Part shown: one piece after another, positions 30,102 through 39,319 of the stretch
Numbering within the stretch: the first letter of the stretch is position 1
How the letters are laid out: the number at the start of each line of letters is the position of its first letter
Assembly: GCF_016918765.2 (NCBI RefSeq)
Contig: NZ_CP092104.1
Coordinates: 2,046,001 to 2,110,000 of the forward strand
Direction of reading: 5' to 3'
Source: Flagellatimonas centrodinii
GTDB taxonomy: Bacteria; Pseudomonadota; Gammaproteobacteria; Nevskiales; Nevskiaceae
Length of the DNA stretch: 64,000 nt
Notes under the pieces: model-generated
Seen by the model: only the letters and a program-made list of their open reading frames with translations
What the model was told of the DNA's origin: nothing
The model's database searches: none
Position numbers and translations under genes: made by a program

Positions 30102-30482
30102 ATGCGAATACTTCACACCATGCTGCGGGTCGGCGATCTCGACCGCTCCATCGCGTTCTACCATGACGTCCTGGGGATGACGCTGCGTAGCCGGCGCGAC
30201 TTTCCCGGTGGCCGCTTCACGCTGGCTTTCATGGGTTTCGAGGGTGACCCCACCGAAATCGAGTTGACCCACAACTGGGACCGTGAGGCCTACGAGCTTG
30301 GCGATGCCTACGGGCATGTGGCGGTGGCGGTCGAGGATGCCGCTGCCACCTGCGAGCGAGTGCGCGCCCGCGGCGGGCGGGTGGTCCGCGAGGCCGGCCC
30401 GATGCAGCATGGCACCACCGTGATCGCCTTCGTCGAAGACCCCGACGGTTACCGGATCGAGTTCATCCAGCGCGACTCCTGA
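30102..30482 (+). CDS. gloA: Lactoylglutathione lyase (glyoxalase I)
   Basis: GloA isomerises the hemithioacetal of methylglyoxal and glutathione to S-lactoylglutathione. The 126-residue protein matches the single-domain metal-dependent form. Ligand positions are visible: His5 ([13 protein letters not shown]), a Glu in TEIELTHNW, a His in [10 protein letters not shown] and a C-terminal Glu in GYRIEFIQ. It starts 20 bases after dusB and is probably co-transcribed. Confidence 0.93.
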   Translation: MRILHTMLRVGDLDRSIAFYHDVLGMTLRSRRDFPGGRFTLAFMGFEGDPTEIELTHNWDREAYELGDAYGHVAVAVEDAAATCERVRARGGRVVREAGPMQHGTTVIAFVEDPDGYRIEFIQRDS

Positions 30483-30505
30483 TGCGGGCGATCGACCTCC
30501 GGCGA

Positions 30506-31351
30506 TTACGGAGGGGGGGGTCGGGCCGCCGGACCGAAGGGGTCCTCCATGCGCAGGGGGACGTCGGGATCATCGGTCTCGAGCAGTCGCAGCGTGTCCA
30601 GCGGCAGGCGCAGATCGGCCTGGTTGATGATGGCGCGCTGCGGGGCTTGCGGGAACTGCGCACGCAATGCCAGCCGTGCGGTTACCGGCGCATTGATCTC
30701 CTGATTTACCGGCAGCCGGGTCTTGATCAGGGTGTCAACCGGCGCCTGAATGGTCTGGTCGATCTCCATCGTGACCCGGCCGCGGTGACGGATGCGAACC
30801 TGATCCTTCACCGGCACCCGCAGTGACACCGGCAGGTTCATCTGCATCGGCAGCTTGGCGGTGACCGGCAACTGGCGGTAGCGTTTCACGTCCTGGAAGT
30901 TGAAATCGGCCAAGGCTTCGATGGTGGCGATGGTGTCGACCGGAATGGTGCCGTCATAGGTGATGGTGAAATCAACGGGCGCCAGCGTATCGATCTCGAC
31001 ATCGGCCGAGTAACGGCCCTGCAGCGGCAGGCTGAGGGTCTGTCGCAGCGGCACCTCGGCGGCGATCTCGCCCTGCAGCAGGATGTCGATGTTGTCGGTG
31101 ACCTCGGCAAAGCCCTCGACTTCTGCTGGCAGCGTCACGGCACCGGGAATGTTCTGGATCTGCAGGCCAATCACCAGGCGCTGGATCAGTGCCAGGCCGA
31201 TGAATGCGCCGATCACCACGACCGCGGCGCCGCCCACCCCCAGCAGCAGCCAGCGGCGCAGGCGACCCTCGGACGTTGCCGGGGACGACATCGCTGGCGT
31301 CGTGTGCGGCCAGCTGTCGGATGGCGAGCCGGCCCGTCCGCGGCGGCTCAC
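30506..31351 (-). CDS. Unknown single-pass periplasmic beta-repeat protein, paralogue B
   Basis: I do not recognise this family. The 281-residue protein has one transmembrane segment (about residues 35-57: LLLGVGGAAVVVIGAFIGLAL) followed by a long periplasmic part dominated by short amphipathic strands of the type VPL/IPV/LPV separated by charged turns. It is a clear paralogue of the gene just upstream: both contain a LP-V/I-x3-x-P-VQ/MQ region and a closing motif IIN-x-ADL-x-LPL-x-TLRL. The start is GTG at 31351, overlapping the preceding stop (GTGA); an ATG 20 codons later is possible. It is last in the DUF4282-DUF1302 operon. Confidence 0.7.
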   Translation of the reverse strand: MSRRGRAGSPSDSWPHTTPAMSSPATSEGRLRRWLLLGVGGAAVVVIGAFIGLALIQRLVIGLQIQNIPGAVTLPAEVEGFAEVTDNIDILLQGEIAAEVPLRQTLSLPLQGRYSADVEIDTLAPVDFTITYDGTIPVDTIATIEALADFNFQDVKRYRQLPVTAKLPMQMNLPVSLRVPVKDQVRIRHRGRVTMEIDQTIQAPVDTLIKTRLPVNQEINAPVTARLALRAQFPQAPQRAIINQADLRLPLDTLRLLETDDPDVPLRMEDPFGPAARPPPP

Positions 31352-32115
31352 GGCGAGGTCTCGTCCGGGGTCGCTGGCGCATCGGCGTCATCGTCCTTGA
31401 GGCCGAGCCTGAGGGTGCGCAGCGGCAGGGTCAGGTCGGCATAGTTGATGATGATGTCCAGCGGCTCGGGAGGCAGTGTCACCTTGGCCTCCAGCGGGGT
31501 CAGCACCGGCACGTTGAAGGTGCCGCTGATCGGCACGTCGGCCTTGATTTCGGTTTTCAGGGGCACCACCAGGTCGTCCCGCAGTTTCGCCCGCACTGGC
31601 GAACGCACCTTGATCCGCACCTTCTGGTCGACCGGAATCAACAGATCGATCGGCACGGTGGCTTGCACCGGAACCTTGCCGCGGATCGGCAGCTTGTGCC
31701 AGTCACCGAGGAAATTGGCGTCGATCACGGTATCGATATCAAGCACCTGATCGATGGTGATGGTGTCACGCACCCGCACATCCAGCTTGAGTGGGATATC
31801 GTCGTCGAGTTCCACCATCAGGTTGAGGGTGTCCCGGACCGGAATGGTCACCAGCTGGTCGACCGGTACGGTGGTGTTGACGGTCTCGTCGAGACGAATC
31901 TGCAGGTTCTTGAGAATCTCGGCGGTGATCGGCAGGTCGTCGGGCAGCGTCACCTTGGCCGGCTGATCGGTCAGCAACAAACGGGCGTCGACGTTGCGGA
32001 ACACCCACAGCGCGACCAGTGCGCCGCCGAGCACGGCGCCGAGCAACAGGACCCCGAGCAGAACCCAGGTGGCGTAGCCGCGCTGGCGGCCGGCAATGGT
32101 GCGATCAGAAGTCAT
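31348..32115 (-). CDS. Unknown single-pass periplasmic beta-repeat protein, paralogue A
   Basis: The 255-residue protein has an N-terminal membrane anchor (about residues 14-36) and a periplasmic part made of repeated strands such as VPVDQLVTIPVRDTL, IPLKLDVRVRDTI and VPIDLLIPVDQKVRI. The period is about 12-24 residues and there are no cysteines. It is paralogous to the next gene along its whole length, indicating tandem duplication. The start is ATG 32115, overlapping the DUF1302 stop by 11 bases. An extended beta-structure bridging the periplasm is a possibility, not a known function. Confidence 0.72.
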   Translation of the reverse strand: MTSDRTIAGRQRGYATWVLLGVLLLGAVLGGALVALWVFRNVDARLLLTDQPAKVTLPDDLPITAEILKNLQIRLDETVNTTVPVDQLVTIPVRDTLNLMVELDDDIPLKLDVRVRDTITIDQVLDIDTVIDANFLGDWHKLPIRGKVPVQATVPIDLLIPVDQKVRIKVRSPVRAKLRDDLVVPLKTEIKADVPISGTFNVPVLTPLEAKVTLPPEPLDIIINYADLTLPLRTLRLGLKDDDADAPATPDETSP

Positions 32116-34291
32116 AGGACACCGCCAGGGCAATGAGGTCACGGTCTTTCAGGGTGTTCTGCCGGCCGCCGCCGCCGAAGCGGGCGTACTGCAGGTTGAA
32201 GCTGAAGTTGCCGTATTTCGCTTCGAGATTGTTGAGCATGATGGTGCGGCCCTCCAGATGGTTTTCCGCCAACCCCGGGGCCACGCCCTCGATGTCGTGC
32301 ACCATCACGATCAGCGGGCGCAGCGACAGGCCACTGACCATGACGTTGTTGTAGAGCAGCAGGACGCCGGCACGGTAACCCCAAGAGAAGGCAGTGACGA
32401 ATTGGCCGGTCTCCTGAATCGGGTTGATGAGCAGGCCGTTGCCGGTTTCGGCAATGCCGGGCGAGGCATGGGTGCTGGTGCCGGGCGCCTCGAACTGGGC
32501 GACCGAGGTGTGCGGCAGGTCCGGCAGGTAGATGCCATCGAGTTCGAACAGCAGGCCGAACTGGTCGGCGCCGAGGACCTGGCCCGCCGCCCAGATTCGC
32601 AGGAAGCTGGCCGAGGCCTGCCACAGCGGCATGCGCTCGTAGCCGGCGATATAGCTGTTGGGCGCGATTTCGCCCGGTGTGCCACCACGATAGGCGGTGA
32701 GGAAATCGGGGATCGCCAGCTGCGAGGCAGCCAGGGTGGCCGGGCCGAGGTCGGCGGGGTCCAGCGGGCCGCCGGGGAGGGTGAGCGCCGGCAGCAGGGT
32801 CAACAGGCTGCCGGCGACATCGGTCACCGGGTTTTCCGGAATGATGGTCAGCGTGTTGCGCGGGAAGGCCGGCTGAAACGCGGCGAACAGCAGGTCCTCC
32901 AGATCGACCTGCACCGGGAAGTTGGGGCGATACGACAGCTCCATCTGCCAGGCGGCGCCGAAGCCATCGCCGATCAGGCTGGCGCCGAACATGCGGATGT
33001 CCTCGGCGTAATCGAGGAAGTAGCGCGCACTGTCGAGTGGCAGTGCATCGAAATCGGTCCCCGGTGTATCGACGCCGGGGATGCCGCAGTCGCTGAGGAA
33101 CTGCACCAGATTGGTGGTATCGCGATTGTTGGCATTGCCCTCGCGACGGGTGCAACTGGCGTCCGTCGCGAAGACGCTGACCGACGGCAGGCGGCTGTGG
33201 TAGTTGGCAGCGAACAGGCCGAGCTCGATGCCACTGCGGTCGAAGAAGTGGTAGACCGCCAGGCCATACTGACCACGATCCGAGGGTTCCCGGTTTGGCG
33301 CGCGTGCCGCCGAGAAGCTGGTGGCCGATACCAGCCCGAGCAGCGAGTTCGCCGGCGTCCCCTGCAGCAGCGGGTCTTCCGGTGTCTTGCCGAACGGCAG
33401 CACCACGGTTTCGTTGGGCTCGACCTCGTTGCCGGCGTCGAAGAAGGACAGCAGCGACCCCTTCGCCGGAAAGCCGAAGGGCAGCCATTCGAGCTGGTAG
33501 AACGCCTCGAAGGTGGTGCTCTCGAACAGGTCGCCTGCCAGCACCAGCATGTTCTGCGGCAGGTAGAGCTCGAACAGCTCGGCACCCGGCCGCACCAGAT
33601 TGTTGAGGTCGGCCGGGTTCACCACATTGATGCTGGTGGCGATGCCGAAGGCGCTGACCCCCCAGTTGAGCAGCTGCCGTCCGAGTTTGACGTCGAGCAG
33701 CCGTTTTCCGGGCAGCTCGAAGGTGGTTTTGAGGTAGAGGTTGCGGAGGGCGAATTCCTCGCCGACATCGCGCTCCGCCTGTTTCGACCGGGGGGTCCTG
33801 ACGAAGCTGCCGGTGCCCGGACCGGGCGTGATGATCCGGTTGGGGTGGGTCTCGTCGAAGCCGTGGTTCACCGGGTCGAAGAAATAGATGGCAGAGGCCT
33901 CGAGGCTGTAGTCGCCCCAGTCCACCGACAGTCGCGGCGACCATTTGGCGGTGGCAGCGGCAATATCACCGCGGTCGTAATTGAGGTTGCCGTCATCGAT
34001 GTTCGATGACAGCCCGCCGGGCGCCGCGAGAAAGCGCTCATTCGGGGCGGTATCACCCTCGCTCAGACCGATACAGTTGTCGGCGCTGCAGAGGTCGCGG
34101 TTGCCCGCCACGCTGGCCTTGCCGATGAGGTTGACGTCACGGTCCTCGACGCGCCAGGCGGCACCGATCGACACCGTGTTCTGCAGGGAAAAAAGTGGAC
34201 CATTGTCACCGCCAGGCTGCCAGTCGATGGCGTGACCCGGGCTGGCGATCAGCAGCAGTGCTGCCGTCAGCAGACGCTTTTGCGCGCTCAT
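32105..34291 (-). CDS. DUF1302-family outer-membrane protein
   Basis: The 728-residue protein has a signal peptide (RLLTAALLLIASPGHA) and the DUF1302 pattern: SLQNTVSIGAAWRVEDRD at the mature N-terminus, LSVDWGDYSLEASAIYFFD, KLGRQLLNWG and a long series of beta-strands ending in Phe (VSYDF), typical of outer-membrane barrels. DUF1302 proteins often sit with LolA-like or RND genes and are suspected envelope lipid or hydrophobic-substrate exporters; the function is unproven. The start is ATG 34291 with GGAGA upstream, overlapping the DUF4282 stop (ATGA). A large antisense frame over this gene is non-coding. Confidence 0.85.
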   Translation of the reverse strand: MSAQKRLLTAALLLIASPGHAIDWQPGGDNGPLFSLQNTVSIGAAWRVEDRDVNLIGKASVAGNRDLCSADNCIGLSEGDTAPNERFLAAPGGLSSNIDDGNLNYDRGDIAAATAKWSPRLSVDWGDYSLEASAIYFFDPVNHGFDETHPNRIITPGPGTGSFVRTPRSKQAERDVGEEFALRNLYLKTTFELPGKRLLDVKLGRQLLNWGVSAFGIATSINVVNPADLNNLVRPGAELFELYLPQNMLVLAGDLFESTTFEAFYQLEWLPFGFPAKGSLLSFFDAGNEVEPNETVVLPFGKTPEDPLLQGTPANSLLGLVSATSFSAARAPNREPSDRGQYGLAVYHFFDRSGIELGLFAANYHSRLPSVSVFATDASCTRREGNANNRDTTNLVQFLSDCGIPGVDTPGTDFDALPLDSARYFLDYAEDIRMFGASLIGDGFGAAWQMELSYRPNFPVQVDLEDLLFAAFQPAFPRNTLTIIPENPVTDVAGSLLTLLPALTLPGGPLDPADLGPATLAASQLAIPDFLTAYRGGTPGEIAPNSYIAGYERMPLWQASASFLRIWAAGQVLGADQFGLLFELDGIYLPDLPHTSVAQFEAPGTSTHASPGIAETGNGLLINPIQETGQFVTAFSWGYRAGVLLLYNNVMVSGLSLRPLIVMVHDIEGVAPGLAENHLEGRTIMLNNLEAKYGNFSFNLQYARFGGGGRQNTLKDRDLIALAVSYDF

Positions 34292-34704
34292 TCGGTTCTC
34301 CGGCGCGGCTTCCAGAACTGGATGCGCGGGAGGTCGGAGGCGATGTCGCCGGTTTGCCCCTCGATGCGGTGGGCGATGAGGATGACGTCCTCGATCGCGC
34401 TGGCCAGTCGGAAGATGGCTACGCACAGCTCCAGCAGAATACGGATCAGCAGGCTGATGCCGACGAACTGTGCCGGTCCCAGCAGCAACAGCCACAGCAG
34501 GCCCGGCAGCGCGCCTTCGCTGAAGGCCTCGATGACCCGATAGAGTGCGCTCAGGGCAGCGAGGCCGACGCCGAGCAGGAACAGCATCGGCACCACCCGC
34601 GTCGTGGCGTAGCGTTCGAAGCTCGGATCGAAGATGGCGCGCAGCGTGTCGCGCGCAGTCGACAGGCGCCAGGCCGCCGCCGGGGTGTCGTCGGGTTCCG
34701 TCAT
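34288..34704 (-). CDS. DUF4282-family membrane protein
   Basis: The 138-residue protein begins IFDPSFERYATTRVVP after a short polar lead, then has two transmembrane helices (about residues 40-58 and 66-90) and the LIRILLELCVAIFRLA segment typical of DUF4282. The function is unknown. The start is ATG 34704 with a strong GGAGGAG site. It is the first gene of the minus-strand operon and overlaps DUF1302 by four bases. Confidence 0.8.
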   Translation of the reverse strand: MTEPDDTPAAAWRLSTARDTLRAIFDPSFERYATTRVVPMLFLLGVGLAALSALYRVIEAFSEGALPGLLWLLLLGPAQFVGISLLIRILLELCVAIFRLASAIEDVILIAHRIEGQTGDIASDLPRIQFWKPRRRTE

Positions 34705-34745
34705 GCTCTCCTCCCACTGCAGAAGGTCTGCGATTACCGCGGCCT

Positions 34746-34798
34746 TCGATTTGTTGTCAGGTTTCAGTGAAACAGTACATGATGTTGCGACAAATCGA
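34746..34798. promoter_or_regulatory. Inverted repeats in the divergent DUF4282 / DUF4393 intergenic region
   Basis: TCGATTTGT (34746-34754) and ACAAATCGA (34790-34798) are perfect 9-bp inverted arms. Between them lies a second perfect palindrome, GTTTCA-G-TGAAAC (34761-34773). The region is visibly AT-richer than its neighbours and must hold the promoters of both operons. No regulator gene is adjacent. Confidence 0.5.
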
Positions 34799-34840
34799 AT
34801 AGTGAAATCATTCCACCCGGGGATGGAAGGAGAGGCGCGC

Positions 34841-35674
34841 ATGCGCAAACCAAAGGTGGTGGAGCCTCGCGGCATGGCGCGGATACTGGCCGCACTGCCC
34901 GGGCCGAAGGGCGAAGCAGGGGGAGGTGCGATCAGCCTCGCGGGACGTCTGGCGGATGCGGCACGGCAACTGCCGGGCGCCGATCTTGCCGAGGCGCAAT
35001 TGCGTCGTGCAGAGCAGCGGCTGCTGCGCGAACTCAAACAGCGCATGGCGGCGGTCGATCCGGCACCGACGGGGGGTGATGCGCGTGTGCCCGCGGATGG
35101 CGCGGTGTCGCGCACCTTCGTGATTCCCCTGTTGCAGTCGCCGCGGCGCGTACTGGAGGAGCTGCTCGAGCGGTCGCAGACGCAAACGCGCGACCAGGCC
35201 TTCGATGACTTCTATTCGGTGTTGCTGAGCGAACTGGTCCCGGACGAAGCCCGGATGCTGGCGCTGCTGTCGGATGGCGAGCCGCAGGCGATCCTGCATG
35301 TCGGTGTGGGGGCGCCGATCGGCCCGGTGCGGCGTCTGGTGGCCGAAAATTTTGCCGGTTTCGGCCGCGCCGCCCAGGTCAAGTTGCTGGAACACATGCC
35401 GCTGTACATCGAACACCTCAAGGCCTTGCGTCTGGTTGAGGAGCAGCCCGAGGTGGCGGCGCTGGAAGTGAAGTACCAGATTCTCGAAGGCCTGCGGGAG
35501 GTCCGAGACGCCGAAGCGCAGGCACGGCGTGCCAGCCGCCAGTCGGTGCGCCTGGTACGGCGGAGCCTGCGATTGTCACCGCTGGGCGATCAGCTCTGGC
35601 GCGCCTGCGTGGCGCCGGAAGCCGCGCCGCGTGCAGGGTTCCGGCTCACAGAACACAACAACGACACACCATAA
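34841..35674 (+). CDS. DUF4393 (Abi-alpha)-like protein
   Basis: The 277-residue protein lacks a signal peptide and membrane segment. A central region resembles the DUF4393/Abi-alpha family: FVIPLLQSPRRVLEELLERSQ, then DDFYSVLLSELVPDEARMLALLSDGEPQAILHV and a helical C-terminal half ending RRSLRLSPLGDQLW. Abi-alpha was named from an abortive-infection gene, but most chromosomal members are uncharacterised. The start is ATG 34841 with GGAG eight bases upstream; an ATG at 34823 is possible. It leads the plus-strand operon. Confidence 0.65.
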   Translation: MRKPKVVEPRGMARILAALPGPKGEAGGGAISLAGRLADAARQLPGADLAEAQLRRAEQRLLRELKQRMAAVDPAPTGGDARVPADGAVSRTFVIPLLQSPRRVLEELLERSQTQTRDQAFDDFYSVLLSELVPDEARMLALLSDGEPQAILHVGVGAPIGPVRRLVAENFAGFGRAAQVKLLEHMPLYIEHLKALRLVEEQPEVAALEVKYQILEGLREVRDAEAQARRASRQSVRLVRRSLRLSPLGDQLWRACVAPEAAPRAGFRLTEHNNDTP

Positions 35675-35687
35675 GGGGAGACACATC

Positions 35688-36977
35688 ATGTTCGCCGCCG
35701 CCTGGGCTGATTTCACACTCAATATCTGGCTGTACCTGTCGATGCCGATCACCAGTGGCGTGGTCGGCTTCGTTACCAATGTGATTGCCCTGAAGATGAT
35801 GTTTCACCCGCTGGACTTCGTCGGCATCAAACCCCCCTATCTCGGCTGGCAGGGCATCGTCCCGCGCAAGGCCGGCAAGATGGCCAGCATTGCCTGCGAC
35901 ACCATCGTGCCGCGATTGGTCAGCGAGCGGGAGATCTTCGATCGCCTCGATGTCAATCGGGTCGCGGAGGAGATCGAGGCGCCGATCGTCGAGTTGGTGG
36001 ACCAGATTCTCGAAGAGCTGATGATCGAGTACGAACCCACCATCTGGGAGTCGCTGCCGATTGCCGCGCGCACACTCATTGCCAAGCGGGTGAAGGATGA
36101 TGCGCCGGAGGTGGTGGCGGCGGTGATGGGCGAGCTCAAGGACAATGTCGAAAGCATCTTCGACCTGAAGGACATGGTGGTGTCGACGCTGGTGCGCGAC
36201 AAGGCCCTGATCAACCGCATCTTTCTCGAAACCGGCAAGAGCGAGTTCCGCTTCATCGCCAATTCCGGATTCTACTTCGGGTTCCTGTTCGGGATCATCC
36301 AGATGATCGGCTGGAGCTTCTACAAGGCCGACTGGCAGTTGCCGCTGTTCGGGCTGCTGGTGGGCTATGCCACCAATGTCATCGCCCTGCACATGATCTT
36401 CCGGCCGCAGGCGCCGGTGCGATTCGGCGCGGTGGTGGTCCACGGGCTGTTCTTCAAGCGACAGAAAGAGGTCTCGCGCGACTACGCCCGGTTGATCGCC
36501 GACGAGATCGTCACGCCGTCCAACATCATCGAATCGGTGCTCAAGGGCCCCTACGCCGACCGCGTGTTCAACATGATTGCCAAGCATGTGAAGAAGGTCA
36601 TCGACGATCAGTCGGGGTTGGCGCGCCCATTCGTCGCCTGGACCGTGGGTACCCGGCGCTACATCGACATGAAAGCCGCTGCCGCCACCCGCATCGTGCA
36701 GCACCTGCCGGCCGCTACCCGCAGTATTGATCGTTATGCCAAGGAAGCGATGGATATCGCCCAGACCCTCGCCAGCCGCCTCGAGGTACTGCCACCACCG
36801 GAGTTCGAGGGCATGCTGCGGCCCGCGTTCAAGGAAGACGAATGGATCCTGATTCTCGTCGGTGCCGTCCTCGGGCTGTTGGTCGGGGTGGGGCAGCTGC
36901 TGCTGTTCACGGTGCTGGCCAAGGCGCCTGCCACCGTCGCTGCAGTGTCGGCCCTGGTGGGTGCAGGAGTGGCATGA
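35688..36977 (+). CDS. DUF445-family membrane protein
   Basis: The 429-residue protein begins with a membrane segment and carries two copies of the DUF445 hallmark: GVVGFVTNVIALKMMFHPLDF, with GWQGIVPRKAGKMA following, and GLLVGYATNVIALHMIFRPQAP in the middle. A C-terminal hydrophobic helix is present (ILVGAVLGLLVGVGQLLLF). The family (E. coli YjiN is a relative) has no proven role. AAGGGGAG lies seven bases before the ATG. It overlaps the next small gene by four bases. Confidence 0.85.
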   Translation: MFAAAWADFTLNIWLYLSMPITSGVVGFVTNVIALKMMFHPLDFVGIKPPYLGWQGIVPRKAGKMASIACDTIVPRLVSEREIFDRLDVNRVAEEIEAPIVELVDQILEELMIEYEPTIWESLPIAARTLIAKRVKDDAPEVVAAVMGELKDNVESIFDLKDMVVSTLVRDKALINRIFLETGKSEFRFIANSGFYFGFLFGIIQMIGWSFYKADWQLPLFGLLVGYATNVIALHMIFRPQAPVRFGAVVVHGLFFKRQKEVSRDYARLIADEIVTPSNIIESVLKGPYADRVFNMIAKHVKKVIDDQSGLARPFVAWTVGTRRYIDMKAAAATRIVQHLPAATRSIDRYAKEAMDIAQTLASRLEVLPPPEFEGMLRPAFKEDEWILILVGAVLGLLVGVGQLLLFTVLAKAPATVAAVSALVGAGVA

Positions 36978-37174
36978 CCACCGGCACGCTGCTGATGCTC
37001 CTGTTCAGCGCCGTGGTCGGAGGGGTGATCGGCGTCTGGCAGGCGCGGCGACGCGCCCGGCGGGTGGTGGCGGAACGCATTGCCGCAGCGGTCGAGGCGC
37101 GGCTGCTGGAACGGTACGGGCGACGCCCTGGCGCGGTATCTCCTGATCGTCGCGAGGCCGGAACAGGGCGCTAG
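36974..37174 (+). CDS. Small single-pass membrane protein
   Basis: The 66-residue protein has one N-terminal transmembrane helix (LLMLLFSAVVGGVIGVW) and a strongly basic cytoplasmic tail (QARRRARRVVAERIAAAVEARLL). Its ATG overlaps the DUF445 stop (ATGA), and the next gene starts two bases after its own stop, which argues that it is a real translated gene. No family recognised. Confidence 0.7.
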   Translation: MTTGTLLMLLFSAVVGGVIGVWQARRRARRVVAERIAAAVEARLLERYGRRPGAVSPDRREAGTGR

Positions 37175-37176
37175 CG

Positions 37177-37983
37177 ATGATGCCCTGGCGTATCGCCTTC
37201 ATCGGGCTGGCCCTGTCGACCGGAGCCGCCGCAGCGGCGCCGCTGTCCGAACGGATGCAGTGCATTCGCGACAATTTGCCGGACCGTTGGGTGGCGCGCA
37301 TGTCGGTGCAGGCCGTCGATGTGGGCGGCGGTGAGACCACGCATACCCTGGTCTACGCCGACCGGCGCCAGCCGGCGGCGCGAACGGTGGAGACCAGCGT
37401 GCAATTTCTCGCCCCCGAATCCCTGCGGGGGGTTGCGCATCTGTATCGGCAACGCGGAGACGACCGTCAGCAGTACAGCTACCTGCCGGTGATCGGCAAG
37501 GTGCGCGAAGTGACCGGGGCGGCGGTGCCGGCAGCAGTGCTGGAGGGGGTGCCGGGTCTGGCAGATCTCGAAGCGCTCTGGCGCTGGCCAGAGCGGGCGG
37601 CGATCAGTCTCGGCTCACCGGGGCAGGCTGATGGGCACGCGGTGCAGGCCGTGCGTGCCAACCGTCGGGTCGGCGAGGGTGATGCGGCCGGCTTCGAACG
37701 CTTCGAGGGGCAACTCGATCTGCGAACCTGCCTGATCACCGAGGCGCGGCTCTATGCCGTGGATGGCACCTTGCGGCAGTCGATGCGGGTGGATCGGCGT
37801 AGCCTGCAGGCCTTCGGTCCGCGCTGGTTGCCGCGGCGTATCGAACTGCTGCGCACGGCGGATGGCGGGCGTGCCGTGGTCACCCTCGATGCCATTCGGA
37901 TCGACCCGCCCTTTCCCGATGCCAGCTTTGATCCCCGACGATTCCACCAGGCACCCCTGGCAGTCATGCTGACACCCCGATAA
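37177..37983 (+). CDS. LolA-like outer-membrane lipoprotein-sorting family protein
   Basis: The 268-residue exported protein (signal: IAFIGLALSTGAAAAA) resembles the LolA/LppX-like superfamily sometimes annotated as outer-membrane lipoprotein-sorting protein. Visible features are VETSVQFLAPESLRGVAHLYRQ, the D-D-R-Q-Q-Y-S-Y-L-P segment and a late DAIRIDPPFPDASFDPRRF block. These folds carry a lipid in a half-barrel. Family members often accompany DUF1302 and RND exporters. The assignment is by sequence pattern and context only. Confidence 0.65.
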   Translation: MMPWRIAFIGLALSTGAAAAAPLSERMQCIRDNLPDRWVARMSVQAVDVGGGETTHTLVYADRRQPAARTVETSVQFLAPESLRGVAHLYRQRGDDRQQYSYLPVIGKVREVTGAAVPAAVLEGVPGLADLEALWRWPERAAISLGSPGQADGHAVQAVRANRRVGEGDAAGFERFEGQLDLRTCLITEARLYAVDGTLRQSMRVDRRSLQAFGPRWLPRRIELLRTADGGRAVVTLDAIRIDPPFPDASFDPRRFHQAPLAVMLTPR

Positions 37984-37986
37984 ACA

Positions 37987-38013
37987 GCGGCGGCCGCAGG
38001 CGCGGTCCGCCGC
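37987..38013. terminator. Hairpin between convergent LolA-like and acyl-CoA dehydrogenase genes
   Basis: GCGGCGG (37987-37993) pairs with CCGCCGC (38007-38013). No T-run follows, so it is a possible but unproven bidirectional terminator. Confidence 0.3.
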
Positions 38014-38023
38014 CGGCAGCACT

Positions 38024-39217
<1,194 letters not shown>

Positions 39218-39254
39218 TACCAATGCTCCATGGATGAGCGGAAGTCAGGCACGG

Positions 39255-39284
39255 GTTATAGAGCCATGGCGCTTTATACGTCAA
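39255..39284 (-). promoter_or_regulatory. Sigma-70-type promoter of the acyl-CoA dehydrogenase gene
   Basis: On the minus strand TTGACG (39284-39279) and TATAAC (39260-39255) are separated by 18 bases, giving a start site about 30 bases before the ATG. An inverted repeat GCTTTAT/ATAAAGC (39271-39277 and 39290-39296) brackets the -35 box and may be an operator. Confidence 0.65.
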
Positions 39285-39319
39285 TGTTGATAAAGCATCG
39301 GCTGTTAAGGAAAGAGGTC

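Noticed and set aside
32096-34009. 637-residue open frame on the plus strand opposite the DUF1302 gene
   Set aside because: It is antisense to a gene with a signal peptide and family motifs. It is Gln/Arg/Val-rich without domain features, as expected of the high-GC antisense frame.
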